A stretch of DNA of 64,000 nt from Hominisplanchenecus_A murintestinalis (lineage in GTDB: Bacteria > Bacillota > Clostridia > Lachnospirales > Lachnospiraceae). The notes below the pieces were generated by a model. It made no database searches and was not told the origin of the DNA. It saw only the letters and a program-made list of their open reading frames with translations. The DNA is taken from the NCBI RefSeq assembly GCF_943193015.1, contig NZ_CALPCM010000004.1, forward strand, positions 62,001-126,000, in the 5' to 3' direction. A program made the translations under genes and the position numbers. Shown in pieces: positions 42,482-51,218 of this stretch (positions are counted from its first letter, which is position 1; each line of letters opens with the position of its first letter).

Positions 42482-43273
42482 ATGAGCGGCTATCATTTGT
42501 GTCAGGTGAGGAAAGCGGAGCATCCTTATTATATTGAAAGTATCAGCACGAATATATACACAATAGAAGAATTGTGCTTTTATCTGCAGCAGAATATCTA
42601 TCTGGTGGACAGTTCTATTATGAATGAAGAGCTGTGCAGCTGGGTAGGAGAAGAACTGGGGCTGAAAAAGCTGTGCCGGAAGCTTACGGAACGTTTGGAG
42701 GAGGCGCGGCATGGCAGCATGGCGGGATTTCTTCTGCCCATTTTCAAAGAAATCGGATATCTGTCGCCGGAAGAGCACCGCCAGGTGCAGGAACAAATTT
42801 CCGGCATTGAAATCCAGCCGGCGGATTTGCGGAGAAAGATAAAGGCGGATTATCTGATGAAGTACGGGATGTACGGGAATGCCATCCGGGAGTACTGCCG
42901 AATTTTAAAGGACAGGAATCCGGGGAATCTGGGAATTCAGTTTTATGCCTCGGTACTGGACAGCATGGCCGCAGGGTATGGGCATCTCTTTCTTTTTGAA
43001 GAAGCAGCGGACTGTCTGTGGCAGTCTTATGGGATTGTGAAATCGGCGCAGACGTTAAACCGTTATCTTTCGGTACTGCCTTTGTTTTTAGATAAGGAAG
43101 CGTACCGTGCAAGGCTGCAGGAGATTTCCGTGACGCGGGCGCAGATTGACAGGATTGAGACGAAAAATGCGAAATATATACGGGAAGAAGTGCCGAAGCT
43201 TTTAAAAGCGTGGGACGCGGAAAAGTTTCTGGAACAGCAGAAGAAAGAGTATTGTAAAAGCGCATGCAGTTAA
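42482..43273 (+). CDS. Unknown helical protein, third gene of the DUF5716/5717 cassette
   Basis: 263 residues. The N-terminus MSGYHLCQVRKAEHPYYIES and IYTIEELCFYLQQNIYLVD form a distinct domain of about 95 residues. A helical part follows (KADYLMKYGMYGNAIREYCRIL; FLFEEAADCLWQSYGIV), reminiscent of two or three TPR hairpins. No catalytic motif, signal peptide or membrane helix. The SD AAGGAGG lies about 9 nt upstream and it starts 15 nt after the Hsp70-like gene. TPR-like domains often bind Hsp70-type partners, so it could be a co-chaperone or adaptor (inference). Family not recognised. Confidence 0.7.
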   Translation: MSGYHLCQVRKAEHPYYIESISTNIYTIEELCFYLQQNIYLVDSSIMNEELCSWVGEELGLKKLCRKLTERLEEARHGSMAGFLLPIFKEIGYLSPEEHRQVQEQISGIEIQPADLRRKIKADYLMKYGMYGNAIREYCRILKDRNPGNLGIQFYASVLDSMAAGYGHLFLFEEAADCLWQSYGIVKSAQTLNRYLSVLPLFLDKEAYRARLQEISVTRAQIDRIETKNAKYIREEVPKLLKAWDAEKFLEQQKKEYCKSACS

Positions 43274-43281
43274 AACGGCGG

Positions 43282-43310
43282 TTGACAGTTCTTCTAATAT
43301 ATGCTAGTAT
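43282..43310 (+). promoter_or_regulatory. Strong sigma-A promoter of the amino acid ABC operon
   Basis: TTGACA (43282-43287), 17 bp, TAGTAT (43305-43310). The leader to ATG 43390 is 80 bp with no obvious riboswitch. Confidence 0.7.
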
Positions 43311-43389
43311 GATTTTGCTGATTTAGCATGGTAGAGTGCTCAATCGATAAAGACACATGCTTATACATAATTATGGAGGAGAATTTATT

Positions 43390-44271
43390 ATGAAAAAAAG
43401 AATCATTAGCGCGATGCTGATTACAGCGATGGCGGCAGCTATGACAGCAGGATGCGGAACGAAAGAGGAAGCTCCGGCAACGGAAACAGCTGCAGAGTCC
43501 GGGACAGAAGAGGCAGTGAAATTAGAGGATGATACAGATGCTCCGGAATCAGAGGCAGCAGGAGCGGAAAAGTCAGGCGATACGTTTACGGTAGGCTTTG
43601 ACCAGGATTTCCCGCCTATGGGATTTGTAGGCGAGGACGGCGAGTTTACAGGCTTTGACCTGGAACTGGCAGCAGAGGTGGCAAAGCGTCTTGATAAAGA
43701 AATCGTGTACCAGCCAATCGCATGGGACGCGAAGGACATGGAGCTTGAGTCGGGTACGATTGACTGTATCTGGAATGGATTTACCATGAATGGACGAGAG
43801 GATTCCTATACCTGGAGCGAGCCGTACATGAAGAATAACCAGGTATTTGTAGTGAAAGCGGACGCTGGCATCAGCACAAAGGAAGACTTGGCCGGAAAGG
43901 TCGTAGATGTACAGACAGATTCCAGTGCAGAGGCAGCTTTGAAAGAAGATGAAGAGCTGATGAATTCGTTCGGACAGCTTGTGACAGTGGCAGATTACAA
44001 TACGGCATTTATGGATCTGGAGTCTGGTGCGGTAGATGCGATTGCTATGGATGATGTGGTAGCAAGCTATCAGATTGAGCAGAGGCAGGTAGATTTCGTA
44101 GTGCTGGATGAGACACTGGCAGCAGAAGAGTACGGCGTCGGCTTTAAGCTGGGCAATGAAGAGCTGCGAGACCAGGTACAGGATGCGTTGAAAGAGATGG
44201 CGGCAGACGGCACGCTGGCAGAGATTTCAGACAAATGGTTTGGCAAGGATATTACGACAATCGGTAAATAA
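43390..44271 (+). CDS. Polar amino acid ABC transporter, substrate-binding lipoprotein
   Basis: 293 residues. Signal peptide MKKRIISAMLITAMAAAMTAG followed by Cys22 marks a lipoprotein. The Glu/Ala-rich linker to about 70 precedes a SBP_bac_3 fold: FTVGFDQDFPPMGFVGEDGEF, GFDLELAAEVAKRL, DSSAEAALKEDEEL and MDLESGAVDAIAMDD. This family binds polar amino acids such as glutamine, histidine or cystine; the ligand is not clear. An upstream in-frame ATG at 43357 was rejected, since GGAGG serves ATG 43390. A terminator follows it before the permease. Confidence 0.92.
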   Translation: MKKRIISAMLITAMAAAMTAGCGTKEEAPATETAAESGTEEAVKLEDDTDAPESEAAGAEKSGDTFTVGFDQDFPPMGFVGEDGEFTGFDLELAAEVAKRLDKEIVYQPIAWDAKDMELESGTIDCIWNGFTMNGREDSYTWSEPYMKNNQVFVVKADAGISTKEDLAGKVVDVQTDSSAEAALKEDEELMNSFGQLVTVADYNTAFMDLESGAVDAIAMDDVVASYQIEQRQVDFVVLDETLAAEEYGVGFKLGNEELRDQVQDALKEMAADGTLAEISDKWFGKDITTIGK

Positions 44272-44285
44272 ATACAGCTATATCA

Positions 44286-44322
44286 GGGCTGCTGTAAAAG
44301 CGTTTTTGCAGCAGCCCTTTTT
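44286..44322 (+). terminator. Internal terminator between binding-protein and permease genes
   Basis: GGGCTGCTG (44286-44294) pairs with CAGCAGCCC (44309-44317), then TTTTTA. It should reduce permease and ATPase expression relative to the binding protein. Confidence 0.75.
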
Positions 44323-44346
44323 ACGGTAAGTGCGGAGGAAGAGAAG

Positions 44347-44997
44347 ATGGATTATGGGATGATGCTTTCGAAACTGGCAGGCGGGATGCTGACAACTGTT
44401 TCGATATTTGGGCTGACGCTGCTGTTTTCCATGCCTCTTGGCATGGTGGTTGCTTTCGGCAGGATGTCAAAGAATAACATAGTACGTAACATTACAAAGA
44501 TATACATATCAATTATGCGCGGCACTCCCCTGATGCTTCAGGTAATGGTGGTTTATTTCGGACCATACTATCTGTTTGGGATTCCGATTGCATCGTCCTA
44601 CCGTTTTATTGCGGTTATTATCGGATTTGTGCTGAATTATGCGGCATATTTTGCAGAAATTTACAGGGGCGGTATTGAGTCCATGCCGGTCGGGCAGTAT
44701 GAGGCTGCCGCCTTGCTGGGATATACGAAGGGGCAGACATTTCTGCGCATCATACTTCCACAGGTGATTAAGCGGATTATTCCGTCAGTGACGAATGAAG
44801 TGATTACACTGGTGAAGGATACTTCCCTGGCTATGGTAATCGCGGTGAGCGAGATGTTTACTATCGCGAAGGCGCTGGCTTCCTCCAGCACCAGCATGAT
44901 GCCGTATGTAGCAGCAGGGATTTTCTACTATGTATTTAATTTCCTTGTGGCCTGGGCGATGGAGAAAATCGAGCATAAGCTGAACTATTACAGATAG
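44347..44997 (+). CDS. Polar amino acid ABC transporter permease
   Basis: 216 residues with five helices. The HisM-type signature is present: GGMLTTVSIFGLTLLFSMPLG and the EAA loop YEAAALLGYTKGQTFLRIILPQVIKRIIPSV, which docks the ATPase. SIMRGTPLMLQVMVVYF is diagnostic of the family. It imports an amino acid together with the preceding binding protein and the following ATPase. AGGAAGAG precedes the ATG. Confidence 0.95.
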   Translation: MDYGMMLSKLAGGMLTTVSIFGLTLLFSMPLGMVVAFGRMSKNNIVRNITKIYISIMRGTPLMLQVMVVYFGPYYLFGIPIASSYRFIAVIIGFVLNYAAYFAEIYRGGIESMPVGQYEAAALLGYTKGQTFLRIILPQVIKRIIPSVTNEVITLVKDTSLAMVIAVSEMFTIAKALASSSTSMMPYVAAGIFYYVFNFLVAWAMEKIEHKLNYYR

Positions 44998-45011
44998 GGG
45001 GGGGAAGAGAT

Positions 45012-45764
45012 ATGAAGCTGTTGGAAATGAGCCATGTAAAGAAGAAATTCGGCGATTTGGAGGTGCTGAAAGATATTTCTGTTACGGTGGAGGAGGGACA
45101 GGTGCTGGCAATCATCGGGCCGTCCGGTTCCGGGAAGTCTACGCTGCTGCGGTGTGCCACGATGCTGGAAACGATGGATGACGGCGAGATGTACTATCTG
45201 GGCGAGCAGGCAGCGAAGAGCGAAGGCGGAAAAGCTGTGTACGCGAAACAGGCGGAGCTTCGGAGGATGCAGGGATATTATGGGCTGGTATTTCAGAACT
45301 TCAATCTGTTCCCACATTTTTCCGTGCTGAAAAATGTGATGGACGCGCCGGTTCATGTGCAGAAGCGAGATAAAGCAGAGGTGGAAAAGCAGGCGCGGGG
45401 GCTGCTGGATAAGATGGGACTTGGTGATAAAGCCGACGCTTATCCGTACCAGCTTTCCGGCGGGCAGCAGCAGCGTGTGTCCATCGCCAGGGCGTTAGCG
45501 ATGAATCCAAAGATTCTCTTTTTTGATGAACCGACTTCCGCGCTGGACCCGGAACTGACCGGAGAAATTCTGAAGGTCATCCGGGATTTGGCGGCAGAGC
45601 ATATGACGATGGTAATCGTTACCCATGAGATGAACTTTGCCCGGAATGTGGCGGATCATATTATTTTTATGGAGCACGGGGTTATCGCAGAGCAGGGGAC
45701 GCCGGAGGAACTGTTCAACTCCGGAAATCAGAGGATGCGGGAATTTCTGGGAAAATTTGAATAA
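45012..45764 (+). CDS. Polar amino acid ABC transporter ATPase (GlnQ-type)
   Basis: 250 residues with Walker A GPSGSGKST (about 37-45), Q-loop LVFQNFNLFPHFSVLKNV, signature LSGGQQQRVSIARAL, Walker B ILFFDEPTSALDPEL and THEMNFARNVADHI. The FQNFNLFPH and THEMNFARNVADH elements are typical of GlnQ/HisP. It lies 14 nt after the permease gene with GGGGAAGAG. Confidence 0.95.
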   Translation: MKLLEMSHVKKKFGDLEVLKDISVTVEEGQVLAIIGPSGSGKSTLLRCATMLETMDDGEMYYLGEQAAKSEGGKAVYAKQAELRRMQGYYGLVFQNFNLFPHFSVLKNVMDAPVHVQKRDKAEVEKQARGLLDKMGLGDKADAYPYQLSGGQQQRVSIARALAMNPKILFFDEPTSALDPELTGEILKVIRDLAAEHMTMVIVTHEMNFARNVADHIIFMEHGVIAEQGTPEELFNSGNQRMREFLGKFE

Positions 45765-45878
45765 GAGAAAGGTTTTCTGCAACTTGGAACTTGCTTTATG
45801 CGGTACATTGTTATATACTTGTAAATGTTTGAAACAGATACATAGAAGATGACTCAAGAAAGACAGGTGGATTTCAAT

Positions 45879-46583
45879 ATGGAAAAAAAAGAGCTGCTTT
45901 ATGAGGGGAAAGCAAAGAAGGTTTATTTGACAGACGACCCGGATGTGTTGATTGTAGATTATAAGGATGATGCGACAGCATTCAACGGATTGAAAAAGGG
46001 TACGATTGTCGGAAAAGGTGTTGTAAATAACCGAATGACAAACCTTGTTTTCCGGAAGCTGGAGAATGAGGGAGTCCCAACCCATTTTGTAGAAGAGTTG
46101 AGCGACAGAGAGACAGCCGTAAAGAAGGTGGAGATTGTTCCGCTGGAGGTTATCATCCGGAACGTGGCGGCAGGAAGCTTTTCAAAGAGGCTTGGCGTGC
46201 CGGAGGGGACGAAGTTCAAAGCTCCCACCATTGAGTTTAGTTATAAAAATGACGACCTGGGCGACCCGCTGATTAACGATTACTTCGCAATCGCGATGGA
46301 ACTGGCGACCAGGGAAGAGATTGATACGATTACAAAGTATGCGTTTAAAGTGAATGAAGTTCTGAAAGCATACTTTATGGAAGCAAATATTGAACTGGTT
46401 GACTTTAAAATTGAATTCGGACGTTACCACGGGCAGATTATCCTGGCGGATGAGACTTCGCCGGATACCTGCAGGCTGTGGGACGCAGATACCCATGAGA
46501 AACTGGACAAGGACCGTTTCAGAAGGGATCTTGGAAATGTAGAGGAAGCATATAACGAAGTGTTTAAGCGTCTGGGGTTATAA
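45879..46583 (+). CDS. purC: SAICAR synthetase (purine synthesis)
   Basis: 234 residues, normal PurC length, beginning MEKKELLYEGKAKKVYLTDD. KKVEIVPLEVIIRNVAAGSFSKR and LVDFKIEFGRYHGQIILADE...SPDTCRLWD are the family's nucleotide and aspartate sites. It joins CAIR and aspartate using ATP. ATG 45879 with AGGTGG was preferred to the in-frame ATG ten codons earlier. First gene of a purC-purF-purB-purA run. A -10-like TATACT lies about 65 bp upstream; no purine riboswitch was seen. Confidence 0.96.
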   Translation: MEKKELLYEGKAKKVYLTDDPDVLIVDYKDDATAFNGLKKGTIVGKGVVNNRMTNLVFRKLENEGVPTHFVEELSDRETAVKKVEIVPLEVIIRNVAAGSFSKRLGVPEGTKFKAPTIEFSYKNDDLGDPLINDYFAIAMELATREEIDTITKYAFKVNEVLKAYFMEANIELVDFKIEFGRYHGQIILADETSPDTCRLWDADTHEKLDKDRFRRDLGNVEEAYNEVFKRLGL

Positions 46584-46592
46584 ATAGCAGAG

Positions 46593-46626
46593 AGGCACAG
46601 AAATAGCAGCAGCTACGTCTGTGCCT
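46593..46626 (+). repeat. Intergenic hairpin between purC and purF
   Basis: AGGCACAGA (46593-46601) pairs with TCTGTGCCT (46618-46626). No T-run follows, so it may stabilise or process the mRNA rather than end it. Confidence 0.45.
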
Positions 46627-46699
46627 TGCTCTTGTGAATGCGGCAGGTTTCAGGACTGCCGTGCAGCAGAAGGTTTCAGGTGCGGACGGAGTGAGGGAT

Positions 46700-48142
46700 A
46701 TGCAGGAAATATATGAGCAGAATATAGAAATAGACAAATTAAGAGAAGAGTGCGGCGTATTTGGCATCTATGATTTTGACGGCAATGATGTGGCATCTAC
46801 GATTTATTATGGGCTGTTTGCCCTGCAGCATCGGGGACAGGAGAGCTGCGGCATAGCCGTAAGCGATACTCGCGGCCCCAAAGGCCAGGTGCAGTCTTAT
46901 AAGGGGATGGGTCTGGTTCAGGAGGTGTTTACAGAAGGCGGTCTTTCCGGTATGAAAGGCGATATCGGGGTCGGGCACGTCCGGTATTCTACTGCGGGGG
47001 CAAGTACCCGGGAGAATGCACAGCCGCTGGTGCTGAATTATATCAAGGGCACGCTGGCGCTGGCGCATAACGGAAACCTGATTAATGCGCCGGAGTTGAG
47101 GGAAGAACTGTCTTATGGGGGCGCGATTTTTCAGACAACGATTGACTCGGAAGTTATTGCGTACCATATCGCAAGGGAGCGCGTCACAGCCGCTACGGCG
47201 GAGGAGGCGGTTGCCGGAGCCATGAAGAAGCTGAAAGGCGCTTATTCTTTGGTGGTGATGTCTCCTAGGAAGTTAATGGGGGCACGGGATCCTTATGGAT
47301 TTAAGCCGCTGTGCATCGGAAAGAGGGACAACGCCTATATTTTGGTATCAGAGAGCTGCGCGCTGGATACAATAGGGGCAGAGTTTGTCCGGGATGTGCT
47401 TCCGGGAGAAATCGTGACGATTACCGGGGATGGCATTCACTCCGATACGAGGATGTGCATTCCAAAGGAAAAGCAGGCGAGATGCATTTTCGAATATATT
47501 TATTTTGCCAGGCCGGATAGCTGTATTGACGGTGTGAACGTTTATCAATCCCGCATCATGGCGGGAAGGTTTCTGGCGATGGATTCCCCGGTGGAGGCTG
47601 ATTTGGTGGTCGGTGTTCCGGAATCGGGAAATGCGGCGGCTCTTGGGTATTCGCTGCAGTCGGGAGTCCCTTATGGAACGGCTTTTGTGAAAAACGGCTA
47701 TGTGGGCAGGACTTTTATCAAGCCGAAACAGAGCAGCAGGGAATCCAGTGTGCGTGTGAAGCTGAATGTTCTGAAAGATGCGGTAAAGGACAAGAGAATC
47801 ATCATGATAGACGATTCCATTGTCCGGGGAACCACAAGTGACAGGATTGTGAGTATGCTGAAAGAAGCCGGAGCCGCTGAGGTGCATGTGCGGGTCAGTT
47901 CGCCGCCGTTCTTGTGGCCCTGCTATTTCGGGACAGATGTGCCTGCGCGGGAACAGCTTATCGCATACGAGCGGACAGTAGAGGAAGTCCGTGAGATGAT
48001 TGGCGCGGATTCCCTGGGATATCTGAAACTGGAACGCCTGGAGGAGATGGCAGACGGACTGCCTATCTGTAAAGGGTGCTTTACGGGGAAATATCCGATG
48101 GAGCCGCCAAAAGAGGACATCCGCGGAAGCTATGAGAAATAG
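46700..48142 (+). CDS. purF: Amidophosphoribosyltransferase
   Basis: 480 residues. A 17-residue propeptide precedes the catalytic Cys18 in REECGVFGIYDFDG. The glutaminase domain has LQHRGQESCGIAV and VGHVRYSTAGASTRENAQP. The PRPP site is IMIDDSIVRGTTS. The Fe-S cluster Cys of the B. subtilis-type enzyme are present: CIFEY, WPCYFGTD and CKGCFTGKYP. It makes phosphoribosylamine, the first committed step of purine synthesis. ATG 46700 was chosen over an in-frame ATG at 46634 because GGAG lies 8 nt before it. Confidence 0.96.
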   Translation: MQEIYEQNIEIDKLREECGVFGIYDFDGNDVASTIYYGLFALQHRGQESCGIAVSDTRGPKGQVQSYKGMGLVQEVFTEGGLSGMKGDIGVGHVRYSTAGASTRENAQPLVLNYIKGTLALAHNGNLINAPELREELSYGGAIFQTTIDSEVIAYHIARERVTAATAEEAVAGAMKKLKGAYSLVVMSPRKLMGARDPYGFKPLCIGKRDNAYILVSESCALDTIGAEFVRDVLPGEIVTITGDGIHSDTRMCIPKEKQARCIFEYIYFARPDSCIDGVNVYQSRIMAGRFLAMDSPVEADLVVGVPESGNAAALGYSLQSGVPYGTAFVKNGYVGRTFIKPKQSSRESSVRVKLNVLKDAVKDKRIIMIDDSIVRGTTSDRIVSMLKEAGAAEVHVRVSSPPFLWPCYFGTDVPAREQLIAYERTVEEVREMIGADSLGYLKLERLEEMADGLPICKGCFTGKYPMEPPKEDIRGSYEK

Positions 48143-48166
48143 AGAGTGACAGAAAAGGAGAAGAAA

Positions 48167-49600
48167 ATGAGTACAGACAGGTATCAAAGCCCATTATCTG
48201 AGCGTTATGCCAGCAAAGAAATGCAGTATATATTTTCACCGGATATGAAATTCCGCACCTGGAGGAAGCTCTGGATAGCGCTGGCTGAGACAGAAAAGGA
48301 ACTGGGGCTGAATATCACGGAAGAGCAGATTGCGGAGCTGAAAGCCCATGCTGAGGACATCAATTATGAGGTGGCGAAAGAGAGGGAAAAGCTGGTGCGC
48401 CACGATGTCATGTCCCATGTATATGCTTATGGCGTACAGTGTCCGAAGGCGAAAGGCATCATCCACCTGGGGGCGACTTCCTGCTATGTAGGCGACAATA
48501 CCGACATTATCGTGATGACAGAGGCGCTTCGCCTGGTTAGGAAAAAGCTGGTGAATGTAATTGCAGAGCTGGCAAAGTTTGCAGATGAATATAAAGCGCA
48601 GCCGACATTGGCATTTACCCATTTCCAGCCGGCGCAGCCGACAACAGTAGGTAAGAGGGCAACCCTGTGGATGCAGGAGTTTCTGATGGATTTGGAAGAT
48701 TTGGAACATGTGCTTAAAACAATGAAACTGCTAGGTTCTAAGGGAACAACCGGGACACAGGCAAGCTTTCAGGAACTGTTTGATGGAGACCAGGAAACGA
48801 TTGACAAGATTGATCCGATGATTGCGAAGAAGATGGGCTTTCAAGAGTGTTATCCGGTATCCGGTCAGACATATTCCAGGAAAGTGGATACGAGGGTGCT
48901 GAATATCCTGGCGGGGATTGCTGCCAGTGCGCATAAGTTTTCAAATGATATCCGTCTGCTGCAGCATCTGAAGGAAGTGGAAGAACCATTTGAGAAAACG
49001 CAGATTGGTTCTTCTGCCATGGCGTACAAGCGGAATCCTATGCGGAGCGAGCGTATTGCTTCCCTGGCGCGTTATGTAATGGCAGATGCTTTAAATCCGG
49101 CGATTACATCTGCGTCGCAATGGTTTGAGAGGACGCTGGATGATTCTGCGAATAAGCGGCTCTCGATTCCGGAAGGTTTCCTGGCGGTTGACGGTATCCT
49201 GGATCTTTGCCTGAATGTGGTGGATGGCCTGGTAGTTTATCCGAAGGTAATTGAAAAGCGCCTGATGGCAGAGCTGCCGTTTATGGCTACGGAGAATATT
49301 ATGATGGATGCAGTGAAAGCGGGCGGCGACAGGCAGGAACTGCATGAGCGTATCCGGGAGTTATCTATGGAGGCGGGAAGAAATGTAAAGGCTCTGGGAC
49401 TTGAAAATAACCTGCTGGAGCTGATTGCAGCGGATCCGGCGTTTAACCTGACGCTGGAGGAGCTTCAGAAAACGATGGAGCCGTCCCGGTATATAGGGCG
49501 GGCGCCGCTTCAGGTAGAGAGCTTCCTAAAATATGTGGTGGCTCCGGTTCTGGAGACAAACAAAGAGCTGTTGGGGGTAAAAGCAGAGATTCATGTATAA
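48167..49600 (+). CDS. purB: Adenylosuccinate lyase
   Basis: 477 residues, the longer clostridial form. The fumarase-family signature SSAMAYKRNPMRSERIASLARYV is present, with LGATSCYVGDNTDI and catalytic His in TLAFTHFQPAQPTTVGKR. It cleaves SAICAR to AICAR and adenylosuccinate to AMP. ATG 48167 has AAAAGGAG upstream; the 7 earlier in-frame codons are leader. Confidence 0.96.
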   Translation: MSTDRYQSPLSERYASKEMQYIFSPDMKFRTWRKLWIALAETEKELGLNITEEQIAELKAHAEDINYEVAKEREKLVRHDVMSHVYAYGVQCPKAKGIIHLGATSCYVGDNTDIIVMTEALRLVRKKLVNVIAELAKFADEYKAQPTLAFTHFQPAQPTTVGKRATLWMQEFLMDLEDLEHVLKTMKLLGSKGTTGTQASFQELFDGDQETIDKIDPMIAKKMGFQECYPVSGQTYSRKVDTRVLNILAGIAASAHKFSNDIRLLQHLKEVEEPFEKTQIGSSAMAYKRNPMRSERIASLARYVMADALNPAITSASQWFERTLDDSANKRLSIPEGFLAVDGILDLCLNVVDGLVVYPKVIEKRLMAELPFMATENIMMDAVKAGGDRQELHERIRELSMEAGRNVKALGLENNLLELIAADPAFNLTLEELQKTMEPSRYIGRAPLQVESFLKYVVAPVLETNKELLGVKAEIHV

Positions 49601-49718
49601 AAGGCAACACTTTACATGTCAACTCACGGAAGGCTGCCGTTTGTGGGACAGGAGGGAGTTTTCCGGGAAATTTATGAAAACGCGGCAGGCGTAAGATTGG
49701 AACACAGGAGGAAATGAT

Positions 49719-50993
49719 ATGGTACAAGCAGTTGTAGGAGCAAACTGGGGAGATGAAGGCAAGGGTAAGATTACAGATATGCTTGCCGAGAAGGCTGATA
49801 TCATCGTCAGATTTCAGGGCGGCGCAAATGCCGGACATACCATTGTAAACAATTACGGGAAGTTTGCGCTTCATACATTGCCGTCGGGTGTATTTTACGG
49901 GCACACGACCAGCATTATCGGGAACGGCGTAGCGCTGAATATTCCGGTTTTATTTAATGAAGTGAAGAGCATTGTGGACAGGGGAGTGCCTATGCCGAAA
50001 ATCCTTGTGTCCAACCGTGCGCAGATTGTGATGTCCTACCACATCCTGTTCGACCAGTGCGAAGAGGAACGGCTGGGGGGCAAATCCTTTGGTTCGACTA
50101 AGTCAGGGATTGCACCGTTTTATTCAGATAAGTATGCAAAAATCGGTTTTCAGGTAAGCGAGTTGTTTGATGAGGAGAGACTGAAAGAAAAAGTGCTCCG
50201 TATCTGCGAACAGAAAAACGTCATTCTGGAGCATCTGTACCACAAGCCGCCAATGAATCCGGAGGATCTTCTGGAAGAATTGCACGGCTACCGGGAGATG
50301 GTAGAGCCGTTTGTATGCGATACATCCGCATATCTCTGGAATGCAATCAAAGAGGGAAAAAATATTTTGCTGGAAGGTCAGTTAGGTTCTTTGAAAGACC
50401 CTGATCACGGGATTTATCCGATGGTAACTTCTTCCTCTACTTTGGCGGCGTTTGGCGCTATCGGGGCAGGTATCCCGCCTTATGAAATCAAGAAAATCGT
50501 GACCGTAGTAAAGGCATACTCAAGCGCGGTAGGCGCAGGCGCGTTTGTCAGCGAGCTGTTCGGCGAGGAGGCTGACGAGCTGAGACGCCGGGGAGGCGAC
50601 GGCGGAGAATTCGGTGCAACCACGGGGCGTCCGAGACGTGTGGGATGGTTTGACTGTGTGGCAACCAAGTATGGCTGCAGGCTCCAGGGAACTACGGAAG
50701 TGGCGTTTACCGTACTGGATGTGCTGGGATATTTAGAGGAGCTTCCAGTGTGCGTAGGCTACGAGATTGACGGTCAGGTAACGACAGACTTCCCGACTAC
50801 AGCGCAGCTTGAGAAAGCAAAACCGGTCTTTGAAAGCCTTCCGGGATGGAAAGAGGATATCCGTGGAATCAGGAAATATGAAAAACTTCCTGAGAACTGC
50901 AGAAAATATATTGAATTCGTAGAGGAAAAAATCGGCTTCCCGATTACTATGGTTTCTAATGGACCGGGGAGAGAGGATATTATTTACAGGTAA
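49719..50993 (+). CDS. purA: Adenylosuccinate synthetase
   Basis: 424 residues starting MVQAVVGANWGDEGKGKITDM, with the P-loop-like GDEGKGK, GGANAGHTIVNNYG and GIAPFYSDKYAK, TTRRPRRVG-like TGRPRRVGWFD. Converts IMP, GTP and aspartate to adenylosuccinate. GGAGG stands before the ATG and it follows purB by 118 nt, where no gene was seen. A terminator follows. Confidence 0.97.
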   Translation: MVQAVVGANWGDEGKGKITDMLAEKADIIVRFQGGANAGHTIVNNYGKFALHTLPSGVFYGHTTSIIGNGVALNIPVLFNEVKSIVDRGVPMPKILVSNRAQIVMSYHILFDQCEEERLGGKSFGSTKSGIAPFYSDKYAKIGFQVSELFDEERLKEKVLRICEQKNVILEHLYHKPPMNPEDLLEELHGYREMVEPFVCDTSAYLWNAIKEGKNILLEGQLGSLKDPDHGIYPMVTSSSTLAAFGAIGAGIPPYEIKKIVTVVKAYSSAVGAGAFVSELFGEEADELRRRGGDGGEFGATTGRPRRVGWFDCVATKYGCRLQGTTEVAFTVLDVLGYLEELPVCVGYEIDGQVTTDFPTTAQLEKAKPVFESLPGWKEDIRGIRKYEKLPENCRKYIEFVEEKIGFPITMVSNGPGREDIIYR

Positions 50994-51009
50994 GATAGGG
51001 ATAGAGAAG

Positions 51010-51046
51010 CGGCAGCTTGTAAGAGATTACGGGCTGCTGTTTTTTA
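51010..51046 (+). terminator. Terminator of the pur cluster
   Basis: CGGCAGC pairs with GCTGCTG (one G-T), followed by a run of seven Ts. The following 51047-51218 contains only an AT-rich hairpin (51080-51105) and no gene. Confidence 0.75.
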
Positions 51047-51218
51047 TATGGGGATAACATATATAGTAGATAACGAGAAATATTTTGCTGGAACAGGCAA
51101 AATATGTAATAGATTAATAAATGTAAAAAAATAAGATTGAATTTGAGATGAATATCAGATGAGTGAAGTGGAGAAGATATAGTTACAGATAAGAATAAAG
51201 CATATTCATAGAAGCAAT

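Noticed and set aside
41711..42796. Minus-strand open frame of 361 codons opposite the Hsp70-like gene
   Set aside because: It spans two plus-strand genes and their intergenic ribosome site, and has no family features.
47348..48187. Minus-strand open frame of 279 codons opposite purF
   Set aside because: PurF is certain on the plus strand, and this frame has no start signals.
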